Below are positions 37,801-47,800 of a stretch of DNA of 64,000 nucleotides, in pieces. Made by a program: the position numbers and the translations under genes. Position 1 is the first letter of the stretch. Every line of letters starts with the position of its first letter. The stretch covers positions 62,001 to 126,000 of the forward strand of contig NZ_JAAHHW010000001.1 of the NCBI RefSeq assembly GCF_010692325.1, in the 5' to 3' direction. The notes under the pieces are model-generated. The model searched no databases. It was given only the letters and a program-made list of their open reading frames with translations, and was not told where the DNA came from. The DNA is from Moorena sp. SIO3I8. GTDB lineage: Bacteria; Cyanobacteriota; Cyanobacteriia; Cyanobacteriales; Coleofasciculaceae.

Positions 37801-38636
37801 ATAGACTCTCCCACCTGATAAGACCAACCCAGATTCCTTAGTGCTTGGATTATAAAGGTCAGACTCACCTGTTCCAGTTGTGGTACCAGTTGGGTGATGT
37901 AATGGTGTAACTTTTTGTTTTCCACCACCAGTTCCTGCACCTCGGGTTGCAAGCGAGTCGCTATAAAGGCTGGATTAGGTATAAAGTCAGGCGCTTCGAC
38001 TAACCCTGCACCTTCTGATTTCTCGGTTTTTGGGGACAGTTTTATGCTCTCTGGACGACCCGTTTCCAACTCTAGGCTCTGCTTCTGTAGGCTCTTTTGT
38101 TTGTTGCTAGAGGGTTGGGAAGGCAGTCGTGCCTGAGTTGGGGTATTCCCCGAAGAACCGTTGCGTAGCAATTCTAGGTGTTTGGACATCAGCTGAAGCT
38201 GCTGGCTCACAACCCGTTCGATCGCCGTTTGAGAAGTTAATGGTCCGTGAGAAGTTAATGGCTCCGATATCTGTTTCGCTAGAGCCCTGCTAGCAGCACC
38301 GCCATTTTTACTTGGCTTCTCTTGTTTTTCTAAAGATAAAGACTCGGGTTTTGTCCGTGCCCAGGATAATCGCGTGGCTTCGGGCATTTTTTCGGCGATG
38401 TACTCAGACAAGTCATTGATAGTGGAATTATTCTCCAACATCGAGCGAAGTGAAATATTCACTCCTAGTTTTGCTTTAATTGCTCCTGCGATTTCTACAA
38501 AGGCAATCGACTCCAGTCCCATCTGGAAAATGTTGGCATGGGAGTCTAATTCCTCTGCGCTTTTACCCACAATTAAGGGGGCAAAAATTTCCTTAAGTAT
38601 TGCCTGAATATCGCTTTTGAGATGTTGTTCTGACAT
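31803..38636 (-). CDS. Hybrid PKS-NRPS: ACP-MT-AMT-C-[A remnant]-PCP-C-[A fragment]
   Basis: 2277 residues. ACP with GLESIAF serine near 43; docking-like AIERVVSQQLQLMSKHLELL; C-methyltransferase ([13 protein letters not shown] near 415); class-III aminotransferase of the glutamate-1-semialdehyde type (IIDEVITGFR near 868; AYGKALGAGLPIG with the PLP lysine); C domain with intact HHLVVDG near 1217; an A domain cut to about 45 residues (RTPEA|NGGYVPLDPDYP...LLTQEPLA near 1545-1590); PCP (GGHSLRATQ); C domain with HHIIADG; then only the first ~150 residues of a second A domain. The order ACP-MT-AMT-C resembles microcystin McyE, which makes beta-amino acids. Neither A domain has its core motifs, so neither PCP can be loaded in cis. 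Confidence 0.9.
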   Translation of the reverse strand: MSEQHLKSDIQAILKEIFAPLIVGKSAEELDSHANIFQMGLESIAFVEIAGAIKAKLGVNISLRSMLENNSTINDLSEYIAEKMPEATRLSWARTKPESLSLEKQEKPSKNGGAASRALAKQISEPLTSHGPLTSQTAIERVVSQQLQLMSKHLELLRNGSSGNTPTQARLPSQPSSNKQKSLQKQSLELETGRPESIKLSPKTEKSEGAGLVEAPDFIPNPAFIATRLQPEVQELVVENKKLHHYITQLVPQLEQVSLTFIIQALRNLGWSYQVGESISLATVAQRLGVVPQHQRLLVRLLQILSSEGILKPHQGQWQVLQPLPTCDDPALQNSPALQQLPEWQLLYRCGSQLSSVLRGAVDPVKLMFPAWDTSTATQLYQDSPRAQVFNKLVQQVVTTAVAGAPQQRELRILEIGAGTGGTTSYLLPHLPEDRTQYCFTDVGDLFTALAQERFGDYRFVEYQALDIEQDPSLQGFEPHCQDVVIAANVLHATQNMRQTLANVRQLLAPGGVLVLLEGTHRQRWVDLTFGLLKGWWRFADVDLRSDHPLIDKRQWLQLLQESGFSSVAILPDVEADDNLGQVVILAQVSGSSSSKLVSKQGTKKSEGAGFTVQQQQHLDGLIARVVQRTQESKQLTQAARKVLANPRAAKWFDSSIKEMIYPLHIQRGAGARIWDVDGNEYIDLTMGFGPLLFGHSPPFVIEAIQEHIQRGLQNGPQPHLISKVAELMCELTGQERVCFCNSGTEAVMGAIRIARATTGRTKIAFFANSYHGHSDELLVGKIDNQDGTSRTIPAFLGVPKHKAEQVIMLDYGNPKSLDIIKAHAHELAAVLVEPVQSRKPDLQPREFLHQLRELTLSTGVALIIDEVITGFRMHPGGIQALWGIKADITAYGKALGAGLPIGAVAGKASFMDALDGGFWSYGDQSSPSPDVTFFAGTFFKNPLVMSVVWAVLNHIKDQGPQLQAELTKKTTKLANHLNDYFREKQLPIQVVHFGSLFRFTYPEHLWMNLLFYHLLERGIYVAEVRNLLLSTAHTDEDIEQIIRAVKASIEDMQAGGFLPSSPSKLSKPSDEDKKEVQLPLTEPQKAVWMASKIAEGASKAYNESMVIHLRGQLNLEVMGKAVRELVNRHEALRSTFSPTGDYQRIAPSGGLDIPLVDFSGLDNDLRDPEVSQFLVQEAGKTFDFEVGPLFRPLVVKLSEEHHILVLTFHHLVVDGWSMEILFRELGVIYSAQCQGVSYDLPEPMQYSKYVRRIEARRQSPEMASAEAYWLQQFADSVPVLDLPTDRQRPLVNRYRGDRKTLKLGKSLCDRLKSLSGQCQCTLFTTLLAGFILLLHRLSDQNDIVVGIPTAGQLSAGCEYMVGHCADLLPLRVKVGSDPKFKDYASTVKKVFLNGYDHQIYPFIDLSQKLQLPRVLSRTTLIGTTFNLNKISADPEFWGLEVELAPNHGKGAKFDLVFDIFQTNSELIVMCDYNSDLFDSQTIRLWLGHFQTLLLGAAANPEAPLSQLPLSTEPEGRELLKEWNDAYADYAQDMSIHQLFEHQDKRTPEANGGYVPLDPDYPSNPIGNILEDSQAEMLLTQEPLATKLNTPEQEILQAIWCEVLGLESVSLHEDFFEIGGHSLRATQAIFRIRKVFSVELQLSALFEARTIAQLSDRIAAMRRAPAEVLPQIFPVSREGDVPLSFAQGRLWFLNNFAPGNPAYNIPIAYRIEGFLNEEILANALNTIVERQESLRTSFPVVNGYPVQRIETSVEVGLNIIDLTGMGDSETQTKIVEIAKTEYLWHFDLNNGPLFRFTLVRLTDEERIFFVNLHHIIADGWSIGVFNRELGQYYHAATTAEALHLPELPIRYTDFTVGQQAWLQGKVRESQLAYWKDQLAGLVPLQLPKDYPRPAVQSFVGKAVQFGLKPEITTSLQRLSRDHGVTLFMTLVAAFFLLLYRYSGQEDLAIATPIANRNRREIEHLIGFFVNTLILRCHVSGDMTLTDLLQQVRQVSLSAYARQDFPFEQVVEALAPERDSSQNPLVQVIFALQNAPMEPPILPGLNVALETFEEYTARFDLEIHLFQVEDGLTGYIVYNTDLFKSSTIEGLTNNFVTLLQSLSIDSSQSIQQVPILEASEQMELIGAGLNNFQIPYPREKTVHELFEIKAKEKAEAVALIYGQQILSYEALNVKANQLARYLKTLGVKPEMPIGIYLERGIDSIIAQLAILKAGACYVPLNPEDPAARIRFIVQDTELEIIITDSKTSQLLPAKLNNVAPELVCLDRSQAIIMAQEED

Positions 38637-38781
38637 GGCTTTAACTATTATTAACTATTATGTATGTATGGCGATTTAAAATAAATAAATAAAATTTATT
38701 TATTTTATGAAATTACCTGATACTCGTTGAGCAAAATTTTTCCTTTGAGATAGGTTGTAGTTCCCAACCCAAATAATGGCT

Positions 38782-41700
38782 TTATTCTGCGTGCAATAAA
38801 TCTAGATGTTGATACATAATCTCTATCTGTTGGGTGATAATTTTTTTTATTTCTGTTTCTGGACATCCGTTATCATCATATTCATCCTGGATGATAATTT
38901 CCTCTATTTCTGTTTCTGAACATCCGTTATTATATTCTTCCTGTTGGGTGATGATTTGCTCTATTTCTATTTCTGAAGATTCGTTATTAGATTCCTCTAG
39001 CAGATGTGGTCTATCAAAGCGAGTCTCATCTACCCAGTAGCGTTGTCGCTGGAAGGGATAGGTGGGGAGAGAGACTTTGCGCCGCCCTAGATAGTCTTTG
39101 TCAAAACCAAACCAATCAACCTTCACCCCTCGCACGTATAGTTCACCGAGACTCGATAGCATCTGCTGCCATTCATCCATACCCGGACGCAATGAAGGCA
39201 ACCACACTCCTACACCTTCCGGCAAACATCGCCTTCCCATACCCAATAATATTGGTTTGGGTCCTATTTCCAGGAATAGATCCATTTGCCTCAAAGCTTC
39301 CATACTTTGCGAAAACCTGACTGGTTGGCGCACGTGATTTACCCAATATTTACTCGTAGCAATGCTATTGTCTGCTTTACCTCCCGTGACGTTAGATATT
39401 ATTGGGATCCGCCCTTGACTGTAGGTTATTTGCTTCGCCACTGCTTCAAACTCGGCCAACATGGGTTCCATTAACGGTGAATGAAAAGCGTGGGATACTT
39501 GCAGTTGCTTTGTTTGGATTCCTCCAGCTTCTAATGTTTGTAGTAAATACTTTACTTTCTCTGCCTCCCCAGATATTACCACACTTTGGGGTCCGTTGAT
39601 CGCTGCGATTGAAACACTAAAGTGTTTACTACCAACAGAAGCACTAACAGAAGCACTAAAGTGCTTACTACAAAATGCGATCGCTTCTCGCACCTGGGAC
39701 TCTGACGCCATGACTGCAACCATCACGCCACCTGGGGGCAACTGTTGCATCAACCGTCCCCTGGTTGCAATGAGTTTGAGACCATCATCCAAACTCCAAA
39801 TTCCCGCCACAGTTGCAGCTACATATTCACCCACGCTGTGACCCATGACTGCATCCGGTTCGATACCCCAAGATTGCCATAGTTTGCATAGAGCGTATTC
39901 TATAACAAATAGAGCTGGTTGAGTGTAAGCCGTCTGTTCCAAAACCGACTCGTCTGTTTCCGATCCGTAGAGAACTTCCAATATTGGTCTGTCCATGTAG
40001 GATGAAAGCTTTTCGGCACACTGGTCTACAGTCTTTTTAAATAACGGCTGCGTCTCGTACAATTGCCTGCCCATGTTGACATATTGAGCACCTTGACCGG
40101 TGAATAAAAAGGCTATTTTCGGTGCTGCCTCGCCGGAAAATTCCCCCGACGATATTCCCGCTACTTCCTGTCCCTTTTGGTACTCTCCCAGTTTGGCCGC
40201 TAATTCTCGTTCGTTAGAGGCTATGACTGCTAGTCTGTGGTTGAAATGGGCGCGTCCTGCGTTCGCTGTATAGCAAATGTTATCCAACTCTTCTTTCTCA
40301 GCATTGCTTCGTTCTGCTAGATATTTTTGATAACGAAGGACTAACTCCCGAAGTGCTGTTGACTTTTTCCCCGACAGCGTTAATAGATGGAAAGAGCGTT
40401 CTGTTATGTCTTCGCTACTTTTGCCTTTTGACTTTTGCCTTTCGAGTAGCGGTGCTTCTTCCAAGACTACATGAGCATTTGTGCCGCTAAAACCAAAGGA
40501 ACTAACACCGGCAATGCGAGTTCCATTCGTTTGCCAAGGCATGATCTGGATCGGTACTTTTACTGGTAATTCTGACCAATTAATATAAGGATTCAGCTTT
40601 TTCAGATGCAGTAAAGGCGCTATTTTTTGATGTTGTAATTGCAGGACTACTTTAATCAAACCTGCTACGCCTGCAGCCCCCTCCAAGTGACCAATGTTCG
40701 TCTTAACTGCACCGACGAGCAAAGGTCGTTCTTGAGAGTGGTTTTTTTCAAATACGGTTCCGATCGCTCCTATTTCAATGGGGTCTCCCAAGGAAGTTCC
40801 TGTACCATGAGCTTCGATATAACTGACATTTCCCGGGTCTACTCCCCCATTTTCCAAAGCTTGACGAATAACTGCTTGCTGAGAAGGACCTTTAGGTACC
40901 GTCAAACCACTGCTATAACCATCTTGATTAATAGCTGTTCCGCGAATAACCGCCAGGATATTATCATCATCAGCTACTGCTTCTGACAAACGTTTGAGTA
41001 CAATCATCCCGCATCCTTCACCACGGACGAACCCATTGGCAGAAGCATCAAAAGTCTTGGACCGACCATCTGGCGATAGCATCTGAGCCTTAGAAAAGTT
41101 AATACTCAACTCTGGAGAAACCAATTGATTCACTCCCCCAGCCAATGCTAGATTGCACTCTTTATTTCTCAAACTAGCGCAGGCTAAATGAATGGCTACC
41201 AAAGAAGATGAACAAGCTGTATTTACGGCAAAACAAGGTCCAACCAGGTCTAAAGTATAGGAAATTCGCCCAGCTGCTGCGCTGTTGATATTCCCGGTAC
41301 CCATATAGGCATCAATTTTTTCCTTACCTTGACTGACTACACGTTGCATGTATTCATTACTACATATACCAATAAATACGCCCGCTTTGCTCCCCTTCAA
41401 TTCTTCGGGATTTTTCCCATAATTTTCTATAGCTTCCCAAGTTACTTCTAATAATATTCTTTGTTGAGGGTCTAGACTTATCGTTTCCTTAGGAGTCAGG
41501 CTAAAAAAATCAGCATCAAACTCCTGCACGCCATCGATAAACCCTCCATAACGAGTACATATTTTGCCAGGAGTTGTCGGATCCGGGTCGTACAGATCGT
41601 CAACATTCCATCTGTCTTTTGGCACTTCAGTGATGGCATCTACTCCGTTTTCCAATAGTTCCCAGAATTTCTTTGGAGTCGATGCACCTCCGGGGAAGCG

Positions 41701-41838
41701 ACAACCTATCCCAACAATCGCGATCGGTTCTGCTTTGTCCCTACCTTTTACTGCCTCTAGTTCGGCTTCTAACTTAGCAATCTTCTTAGAGGCCATTTCC
41801 ATTAGCTTGGCGTAGCCTTGTTCCTGGTTATTGCTCAT
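38782..41838 (-). CDS. PKS KS-AT didomain protein
   Basis: About 1018 residues. An N-terminal docking coil ([20 protein letters not shown]) is followed by an intact ketosynthase (NTACSSS near 209, [22 protein letters not shown]) and an acyltransferase ([10 protein letters not shown] near 668; HAFHSP, pointing to malonyl-CoA). The C-terminal tail has three near-repeats of [10 protein letters not shown] with acidic spacers, ending in [13 protein letters not shown], a docking-type helix. There is no carrier; the next protein starts with one, so B and C together form a split module. The ATG at 41838 overlaps the stop of the previous gene (ATGA) behind a GGGAGG Shine-Dalgarno. The AT carries a ~15-residue repeat insert ([18 protein letters not shown]). 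Confidence 0.93.
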   Translation of the reverse strand: MSNNQEQGYAKLMEMASKKIAKLEAELEAVKGRDKAEPIAIVGIGCRFPGGASTPKKFWELLENGVDAITEVPKDRWNVDDLYDPDPTTPGKICTRYGGFIDGVQEFDADFFSLTPKETISLDPQQRILLEVTWEAIENYGKNPEELKGSKAGVFIGICSNEYMQRVVSQGKEKIDAYMGTGNINSAAAGRISYTLDLVGPCFAVNTACSSSLVAIHLACASLRNKECNLALAGGVNQLVSPELSINFSKAQMLSPDGRSKTFDASANGFVRGEGCGMIVLKRLSEAVADDDNILAVIRGTAINQDGYSSGLTVPKGPSQQAVIRQALENGGVDPGNVSYIEAHGTGTSLGDPIEIGAIGTVFEKNHSQERPLLVGAVKTNIGHLEGAAGVAGLIKVVLQLQHQKIAPLLHLKKLNPYINWSELPVKVPIQIMPWQTNGTRIAGVSSFGFSGTNAHVVLEEAPLLERQKSKGKSSEDITERSFHLLTLSGKKSTALRELVLRYQKYLAERSNAEKEELDNICYTANAGRAHFNHRLAVIASNERELAAKLGEYQKGQEVAGISSGEFSGEAAPKIAFLFTGQGAQYVNMGRQLYETQPLFKKTVDQCAEKLSSYMDRPILEVLYGSETDESVLEQTAYTQPALFVIEYALCKLWQSWGIEPDAVMGHSVGEYVAATVAGIWSLDDGLKLIATRGRLMQQLPPGGVMVAVMASESQVREAIAFCSKHFSASVSASVGSKHFSVSIAAINGPQSVVISGEAEKVKYLLQTLEAGGIQTKQLQVSHAFHSPLMEPMLAEFEAVAKQITYSQGRIPIISNVTGGKADNSIATSKYWVNHVRQPVRFSQSMEALRQMDLFLEIGPKPILLGMGRRCLPEGVGVWLPSLRPGMDEWQQMLSSLGELYVRGVKVDWFGFDKDYLGRRKVSLPTYPFQRQRYWVDETRFDRPHLLEESNNESSEIEIEQIITQQEEYNNGCSETEIEEIIIQDEYDDNGCPETEIKKIITQQIEIMYQHLDLLHAE

Positions 41839-44800
41839 GTCATATCCTCCCAATCTGCACCTAATTGTTCTGCCAATTTTTTAGCAGTCTGTTCCAATTT
41901 TATAACCAAATCTCCCTTGTCCTCCTCTGAGACTTCGCCATCATCTAATCCCAGATCTCTTTCAACCAGTACATGCTTAAGCAAATAATCTACTAGCTTA
42001 TTAACTGTCGGATAGTCGAAAGATAGCGTTGATGGCAGACCACATTCCAAACTTGTTTGCAACCTATTCCTCAACTCTACCGATGTCAATGAATCCATTC
42101 CCATACTAAAAAAGCCTTTTTCTAATGAAATTGATTCTGGATGCTTTATTCCTAGCACTCGGCCTACTTGACTGCGCACAAGCTCTACTAACATCTCTCT
42201 TCGTTGGCTGGAAACCACCTCTTTCAACTGCTGTATCAACCCTAATTTCACGGTCTCGGCAGTTGTCATAGCTGTTTGTTTCCAATCTGCCAAAAACGGC
42301 CATTGTGCCATTCGGTCTTGCCAAGCAGACCAGTCCATCTGCACTACCGCTACTTCCACACTGGCACCACTCATTAGTAACTCTAGTGACTCTAGAACCC
42401 GTTGTGGCGCGATTGGTTGGATACCTTGCTGCTGAAAACTTATATCTGCACCGCGTTCTGCTGCTTTTCCTATTTGAGAAATCGTACCCCAATGTATACT
42501 CAACCCCGGTAACCCCATACTACGACGATAATGGGCTAAACCATCTAGAAACGAATTCGCTGCCGAATGATTTCCTTGACCGGTTGAACCTAAAAGAGAT
42601 GCTGTAGAAGAAAATAGTACAAAAAAGTCCAATGGTTGGTGTTGGGTCAATTTATGCAAATGCCAACTCCCTTGCACTTTCGGAGCCATCACCTTAGCAA
42701 AACTCTGCCAAGTCTGGTTTTGAAGAACTCCATCTGATAAAATCCCTGGCGCATGGATCACCCCTGCTAAAGGAATCTTTGACTGCTCTATATTGTAGAG
42801 CACTCTTGTCATAGATTCTAAATCTGACACGTCTGCTTTTTCTACTACCACCGATGCTCCTGCTTTTTCTAACTCAGTTATTTTCTTCCTCGCAGCAGCA
42901 TCCGGTGTCCTGCGTCCTACCAATACTAAATGCTTGGCTCCCTTGGACACCATCCAACGGGAAACCAGTAAACCTAAACCGCCCATACCTCCTGTAATCA
43001 AGTAGCTTGCATCTCCACGGAAAGTTAAAGGCTTTTCCTTGGTGTCTACCCCTGGTTGTTCTGTTTGAGTTACCACAATCTTGCCAATATGTTTGGCTTG
43101 TTGCATGTAACGGAATGCTTCGAGGGCAGACTCTATGGGGAATAACTTTAATGGTGGTGGTTTTAGCCAACTTCGCTCGAACTTTTCTATTAACTGCTGG
43201 AACATTGATTGGATTAACTCTGGTTGTTCCCGAGCTATTTGGGTGAGATCCACTGGAAAGTATGAAATGTCTGACTTATTCCGTGTCATTTGCTCTGCTT
43301 CCCAAATATCTCGAACCGCCAGTTCCACAAACCGACCTTGGGAACTTAATACTGAGAGGCTTTTGCTAATAAATTCCCCTGATGTCAAAGAGTTTAGTAC
43401 GATGTTTACTCCTTTTCCTTGAGTGCTTTCTATTATTTTGTCCGCAAACTCTACTGTGCGAGAGTTCATGACATGTTTGACACCCATTTGTCGTAGGGTT
43501 TCCCACTTGGGTGGACTAGCAGTGGCAAATACTTCCGCTCCTGCATTCTGGGCAATTTGCACTGCAGCCATCCCAGTTCCTCCTGCAGCGGCATGGATCA
43601 AAACCCGATCACCTGCTGAAATCTTAGCTAAATGATGCAAAGCATAATATGCTGTTAAAAAATTAACCGGAATCGATGCCGCTTCTGCAAAGCTGATTTT
43701 TTCTGGTTTGAGGGCGACTAAGCTCGCCTTAACGGTGATGTATTGACTAAAGCTTCCCAGAGCCATTGCCATCACCGCGTCTCCCACCTTAAACTCTTTT
43801 ACCCCTGCTCCCACAGCTACTATTTCCCCTGCACAATCTCCGCCCATTATCGGAGTTCCCGGATATATATTCAAAGCTATCAGCACGTCTCGGAAATTTA
43901 GCCCCGTGACCTTAACTTTAATTTCTACTTCCCCTGCTGCTGGAGCACGCCTGGTTAATGGCTCTAAAGTTAAGTTGTCTAAACTTCCCCTCTCTGACAT
44001 TACCAGTCTGAAAGGTTCTGATGGAATTTTCAGTTGTCGTGCTGCTGCTTGACGATGATGACTTGCAACTAACCGAGGTACGTAACGTTTGTCTCCTCGT
44101 AATGCCACCTGGTTTTCTATATCCTCTGACCAAATTTCATGGAACAGTACATCTGCTTGATGCTCTACTGTCTGGTTTGGGTCTAAATCTATCAGCGTGC
44201 AGTGTAAATCTGGGTGTTCCAAGCCGATCGCTTTCCCCATTCCCCAGACTGAAGATTGGCTCACTCCTGGGATTATCCCTCGATCTCCCGATAGTGTTTG
44301 AGAGCCTGACGTCGTTAACCACAACCGTGGTGTTTGGACCCATTTCCTTTTTACCAATGCTTGAACCAAAAACAAGGTGGTGCCGCACCCCAGTAAGGAT
44401 AAATTAGCCAATTCCTCAGCATTCATATTTTCTGCCATTCCCGTTTCCGCTGTCCAACATTGAACCACTCCATAGAGGAACGGGTTTTTGTCGGTTACCT
44501 GAGCAATGGCTTGCTCTATATCTTCTGGGTTATTGGGGTTAATGGTAAATTCTTCTGCTGTTATTTGTTTGTATTGCTCATCTGCAAATACTAACGTACA
44601 AGAGTCTCCTTGTGCTCGCAGTTGCTTTGCTAACTTTTGGGCTATCCCTTGTTTATCTGCTAGCAGCAACCAACCTTTGCGTTCTGATGCTGTTTGTGAA
44701 AACCTGGTTTTCGACCCTTGAGCCACTATCACCGTTTGTTGAGACAATATTTCCGGCATTCCCTCTATTTCCGGCATGGTGACTACTTGAGTAAAACCCA

Positions 44801-47800
44801 TTTCACCAAGTAATTGCTTCCATGTAGTTCTACTCAACAGCGGATAGTCCGGTCGCAATTCACTATCTTGGAATCTCCACCATCCTTCCAATAATCCGAA
44901 TACTAAATCCAGCCATCGTTGACAACTTGTTATTTCCAGTAATACCAACATGCCCCCTGGTGCCAGCATTTTCCGCACGTTTGTTAATGTCTGCTTCATA
45001 CTCCTGGTTGCATGAAGAACATTGGCTGCAATAATCACGTCGTATTGATGAGCGTCAAATCCTTGAGTTGTCGGATCCTCCTCAATATCTAATGCTGCAT
45101 AGCGCAGGAATCGATATTCCTTGAATTTCTCTTGAGCCTTACTTGTAAATAATTTCCCTATATCCGTAAACAGATATTCTGTTTGATTTGGATTTAGATG
45201 GGGCAATATATAGCTTGTCGTCCCTCCCGTTCCCGCTCCTATTTCTAACAACCTTATCCCTCGTTGTTGCGGGATCTTCTCTATTGACTTGACGATCACC
45301 TGCTGCACGATCGCGTTCATCACTTTAGCTATGGGGGTATCTTGATACAGTTGTGTTGCTGTAGTCAAATCTCCTGATGGGAATACCAGCTGCACTGGAT
45401 CTTGCGTTCCCCGCAAAACCTCACTTAGTTGAGATGCACAACGATTCAGTAGAGTCAATTCTGCCACTGCATCGGGATATTGAGTGATTAGAGTCTCAAT
45501 TTTTTCTCCCAGCTGGACTGGGTCTAAGGTCTGTTGCATTTGCCACTCCTGCTGGGAATACCGCACTATTCCCTCAGAAGCCATTATTTCTAGCATTCGC
45601 TTGAATAGTCGTCTTTGGCTGGGAACTATACCTAACCTTTGGCTAACTGCCTCTGTAGAAAAGCAATCGCCTACCGAGTACGGCCAGTCCAGCTCCAGCA
45701 ATGCTTGCACTATGTACTCTACACTTAATTCTTCTAAACTAGCAGCGCTTTGGGAGGATCTTTTCTGGTCTACTGTTGCTACTAATTCTATTAGACTCTG
45801 ACTCAACTGCTCCTCTATTTCTAACGGTTCCAGCATATCCGAGGTTGGGAGCAGTCTACCCAAACGCCCTTTTGCTCTCCATTCTACTTCGTACAAACAG
45901 TCATCAATAGATTTCGCTTCTGTTCCCAGTAGCGTTTGAGGGGTTGCCTGTTTTACTCGCAACCCTTCTACTTTCGCAACTATCTCTCCCTCTTGACTGA
46001 CCAGGGTCACTTGCGTGCTGATACTTTCTGCACTTTTGACCTCAGACTCCGTTAGGGACGCGATCGCCCACAGCTCTACTCCCGAACGAGTATGTATTTC
46101 TAACTTGTCTATCCCTATTGGCAAGTAAGTTTTGTCATTGTTTGTCTCAGGCAGTAGGTGATAGGTTATCTGCAACGCTGCATCTAACAGTGCCGGATGA
46201 AACTGATACTGTCTTGCTTCTCCTTCTAGCTCTTCGGGTAATTTTATCTGCGCTAGCACTTGGTTTGGGCCAGCACTCAAACTTTTAATGCCTTGGAAAC
46301 TGCTGCCGTAGTTAAGCCCTATTTCCCGACATTTTTGATAATGTTGTTTTACTTCTATGGCTTGGTTACAATCAGCCAAGTACTTTTCTATGTCTACTTT
46401 CGCTTTGCTTGTCTCTGGCGGCAGGGGTTTTATTTTCCCTGTTCCGTGGAGGGGCCATACTTCCCCTTCTTTGCTTGCACTTGACTTCTGACTGAATATT
46501 TGCCATTTGTATGTTTCTTGATCTAATGGTGTCAGTATTGTCTGAACTGAAAACTGTTCCCCTTGAGACCAACTCAATCCACGTCCAATTACTAGATCTT
46601 CTACCACGACCCTGGGAGTCTTAAATCGGTAATGAGCTGCTGACGCTGCCATTTCCAAGTAGGCTGTTGTCGGAAATAGGGCTTTATTGAATACTCTGTG
46701 GTGGCTCAGGTAGCTTGGAGAGTTTTCCTCGATGTACGATTCAAAAATTTGTTGTTCCCCTGCACAATTTAATCTTTCACCTAACAGAGGGTGGCTTTTT
46801 TTCGACACATACCGTTTTTTATAGGATTTATTTAAATTTTCTATCCAATAACGTTCCCTCTGGAACGGATAAGTAGGAACTACGACTTTCCGACGCCCGT
46901 ACTCTGTGTCAAACCCAAACCAATCTATTTGGGATCCCTGCACATATAGCTGTCCCAAACTTTCAAGTATCTGCTGCCATTCTGTTTTTGGGGGACGCAG
47001 CGTTGGCAACCATACTCCCTTATCTTCCCCCAAGCACTGACGCCCCATCCCCAACAGAATGGGTTTGGGTCCTATTTCTAGGAATAACTCATATCCTTGC
47101 TCCAGCAAAGTTTGCATACTGTCAGCAAACCGTACTGGTTGTCGAACATGACCGGTCCAATATGCAGCTTCCGTGATTTCATCTTCCACTTGACGTCCGC
47201 TGACATTAGATATCAGTTTTATCTGAGGCTTGCTATAGGTTACTGCTTTAGCTGCGGCTTCAAACTCACCCAGCATTGGTTCCATCATCGGGGAATGGAA
47301 AGCGTGGGACACCTGTAGTTGTTTGCTTTTGATTCCTTGTGATTCTAGGGTATTGAGGATCTGGTTTACTGCTTCCAACTCCCCAGAAATTACTATGCTT
47401 TTCGGTCCGTTGATGGCTGCGATCGCTACTCGCTCTACGTAGGGCGCGATCGCCTCTCGTACCTTGGACTCAGAAGCCATCAGGGAAACCATCGCGCCTC
47501 CACCAGGCAACTGCTGCATCAACCTGCCCCGTGCCGCAATTAATTTCAGACCATCTTCGAGACTGAAAACCCCTGCCACACAAGCTGCCACATATTCTCC
47601 CACACTGTGACCCATCACCACATCCGGTTTTATGCCCCAGGATTCCCATAACTTAGCCAAGGCATACTCAATGGCAAACAAAGCTGGTTGGGTGTAAGCA
47701 GTTTGATGCAGTACCGACTCATCCTGACTATCATCGGTTAATACTTCCAGCAGCGGGCATTCCAACTCGCCTCGCAACAGTACCTCGCAGCGATCGAGTT

